From the NCBI GenBank assembly GCA_042096455.1, contig JBELLU010000069.1, positions 1 to 6,725 on the forward strand: a DNA stretch of 6,725 bases. The letters are read 5' to 3'. Shown here one piece after another: positions 6,040 through 6,725 of the stretch. Each line of letters begins with the position of its first letter. Position 1 is the first letter of the stretch. Source of the stretch: UBA7445 sp042096455. GTDB lineage: Bacteria; Verrucomicrobiota; Verrucomicrobiia; Opitutales; Coraliomargaritaceae. The notes beneath the pieces are model-generated. The model searched no databases, was not told the DNA's origin, and saw nothing but the letters and a program-made list of their open reading frames with translations. Made by a program: the position numbers and the translations under genes.

Positions 6040-6600
6040 ATGAAAGCGCTCCACGCTATCCCCGCCCTGCTCTTGCTCAGCCTCAGCCTGCTCCCGCTGC
6101 AGGTAATCTACGGCCAACAAGGCAAACAGCACGGCAACCAACACGGGCACCAAAACAGCCATCAAGGCCGCCTCCTTATGCACCTCCTCAAAATGGATTC
6201 CGCGGAGCTCGCCGAACTGCGCCGCACCCTCCAGCGCATCGAGGGAATGTCTCCCGAAGAAAAGCAAGCCTTCTGCCAGAGCGTGCAACGCCTCCATGAC
6301 ATGCCGCCCGAGACCGCCCAAAAACTTTACCAGAGTTACCACTCCATTCCACCCGAACAACGCGAAGCCATGCATCAGCGCTGGCGTGAAATGACCCCCG
6401 AACAACGACATGAATGGCGCCAGCGCATGAACGCACTCGAACCCGCAGAGCGCCTCAAACAAATCCAGAAAGAAGGCATCCTGCCCGGTCCTCGCTACGG
6501 CGGCAAACGCGAAGGCCTCCCCATTCCACCCAAGAAAAGCAAGCGCATCGCAGCGCCCCCGGAGCCCTCCGAAAGCGAAGCCCCGCCAGAAGAAAATTGA
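6040..6600 (+). CDS. Secreted His-rich repeat protein, DUF3106/Spy-like, putative periplasmic sensor
   Basis: This 186-residue protein begins with a signal peptide (basic start, hydrophobic core about 8-20, likely cleavage near VIYG/QQ, residue 25). The mature N terminus is His/Gln/Asn-rich (H31, H35, H37, H41). The central part is helical and charged, with a degenerate repeat carrying a Pro-Glu or similar turn at P72, P90, P105, P120 and P135, the last three intervals being exactly 15 residues (PPEQRE, TPEQRH, EPAERL). This resembles DUF3106 proteins and more loosely the LTxxQ-type Spy/CpxP/ZraP chaperone-sensors. The tail from about 150 is Pro/Lys-rich, then acidic, and probably disordered. 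It is the third gene of the sigma operon, suggesting an envelope or metal signal passed to the membrane protein. Metal binding is inferred from the histidines only; there is a single cysteine, C79. Confidence 0.8.
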   Translation: MKALHAIPALLLLSLSLLPLQVIYGQQGKQHGNQHGHQNSHQGRLLMHLLKMDSAELAELRRTLQRIEGMSPEEKQAFCQSVQRLHDMPPETAQKLYQSYHSIPPEQREAMHQRWREMTPEQRHEWRQRMNALEPAERLKQIQKEGILPGPRYGGKREGLPIPPKKSKRIAAPPEPSESEAPPEEN

Positions 6601-6673
6601 CGCAGCGCAGGCTTGACAGTTCAGGCACGCTCAACACGCTTCTCTGCTCGGTCGCCACAAGGTGGCCTCACCT

Positions 6674-6725
<52 letters not shown>

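Noticed and set aside
5659..6462. 267-codon open frame on the minus strand opposite the membrane protein and secreted protein genes
   Set aside because: It spans two well-supported plus-strand genes and their junction, and its composition is typical of a shadow frame in GC-rich DNA.
6613..6641. tRNA promoter from TTGACA at 6613-6618
   Set aside because: The -35 is perfect, but the sequence at 16-18 bp spacing (around ACGCTT) is a poor -10, and the tRNA could be read from the upstream operon. Left unannotated.
6654..6666. GCCAC-AAG-GTGGC inverted repeat as a terminator of the sigma operon
   Set aside because: The stem is only 5 bp with a 3-nt loop and there is no T run on either side.

Overview
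The window suggests a bacterium of the PVC group, most likely Verrucomicrobia (Opitutae-like). The NrdB reads as a close relative of the chlamydial class Ic protein, coding DNA is GC-rich with AT-rich gaps, Shine-Dalgarno sequences are mostly absent, and the left-end gap carries short degenerate repeats. The lineage is inferred from remembered family sequences, not from a search.

Layout: (1) 1-199 is a gene-free stretch made of four kinds of short degenerate repeat, including a hexamer array that stays in phase for about 60 bp. (2) 200-4661, minus strand, is a complete class I ribonucleotide reductase operon in the order nrdB-nrdA, with a 10-bp GC-rich hairpin between the genes. NrdB has a full metal-ligand set but a leucine where the radical tyrosine normally sits, which points to a tyrosyl-radical-free, class Ic-type (Mn/Fe) enzyme. 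NrdA is long (1084 aa) because three ATP-cone-like domains precede the catalytic barrel. (3) 4662-5053 is a divergent control region with two NrdR-box-like 16-mers whose centres are 31 bp apart, two DnaA-box-like 9-mers 11 bp apart, a TTGACA element and a strand-biased hairpin in the nrdB leader. (4) 5054-6600, plus strand, is a compact three-gene operon: an ECF sigma factor, a small single-pass membrane protein in the anti-sigma position, and a secreted His-rich repeat protein resembling DUF3106/Spy-type periplasmic proteins. (5) A tRNA-Lys(CUU) begins at 6674 and runs off the right edge.

The two nrd genes would make deoxyribonucleotides for DNA replication. The control region suggests expression is tied to nucleotide status (NrdR) and to replication initiation (DnaA). 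The plus-strand operon looks like a cell-envelope stress or ligand-sensing switch: outer sensor, membrane anti-sigma, ECF sigma. No mobile element, CRISPR array or defence system is visible. The most unusual content is the NrdB active-site substitution and the dense nrd control region.
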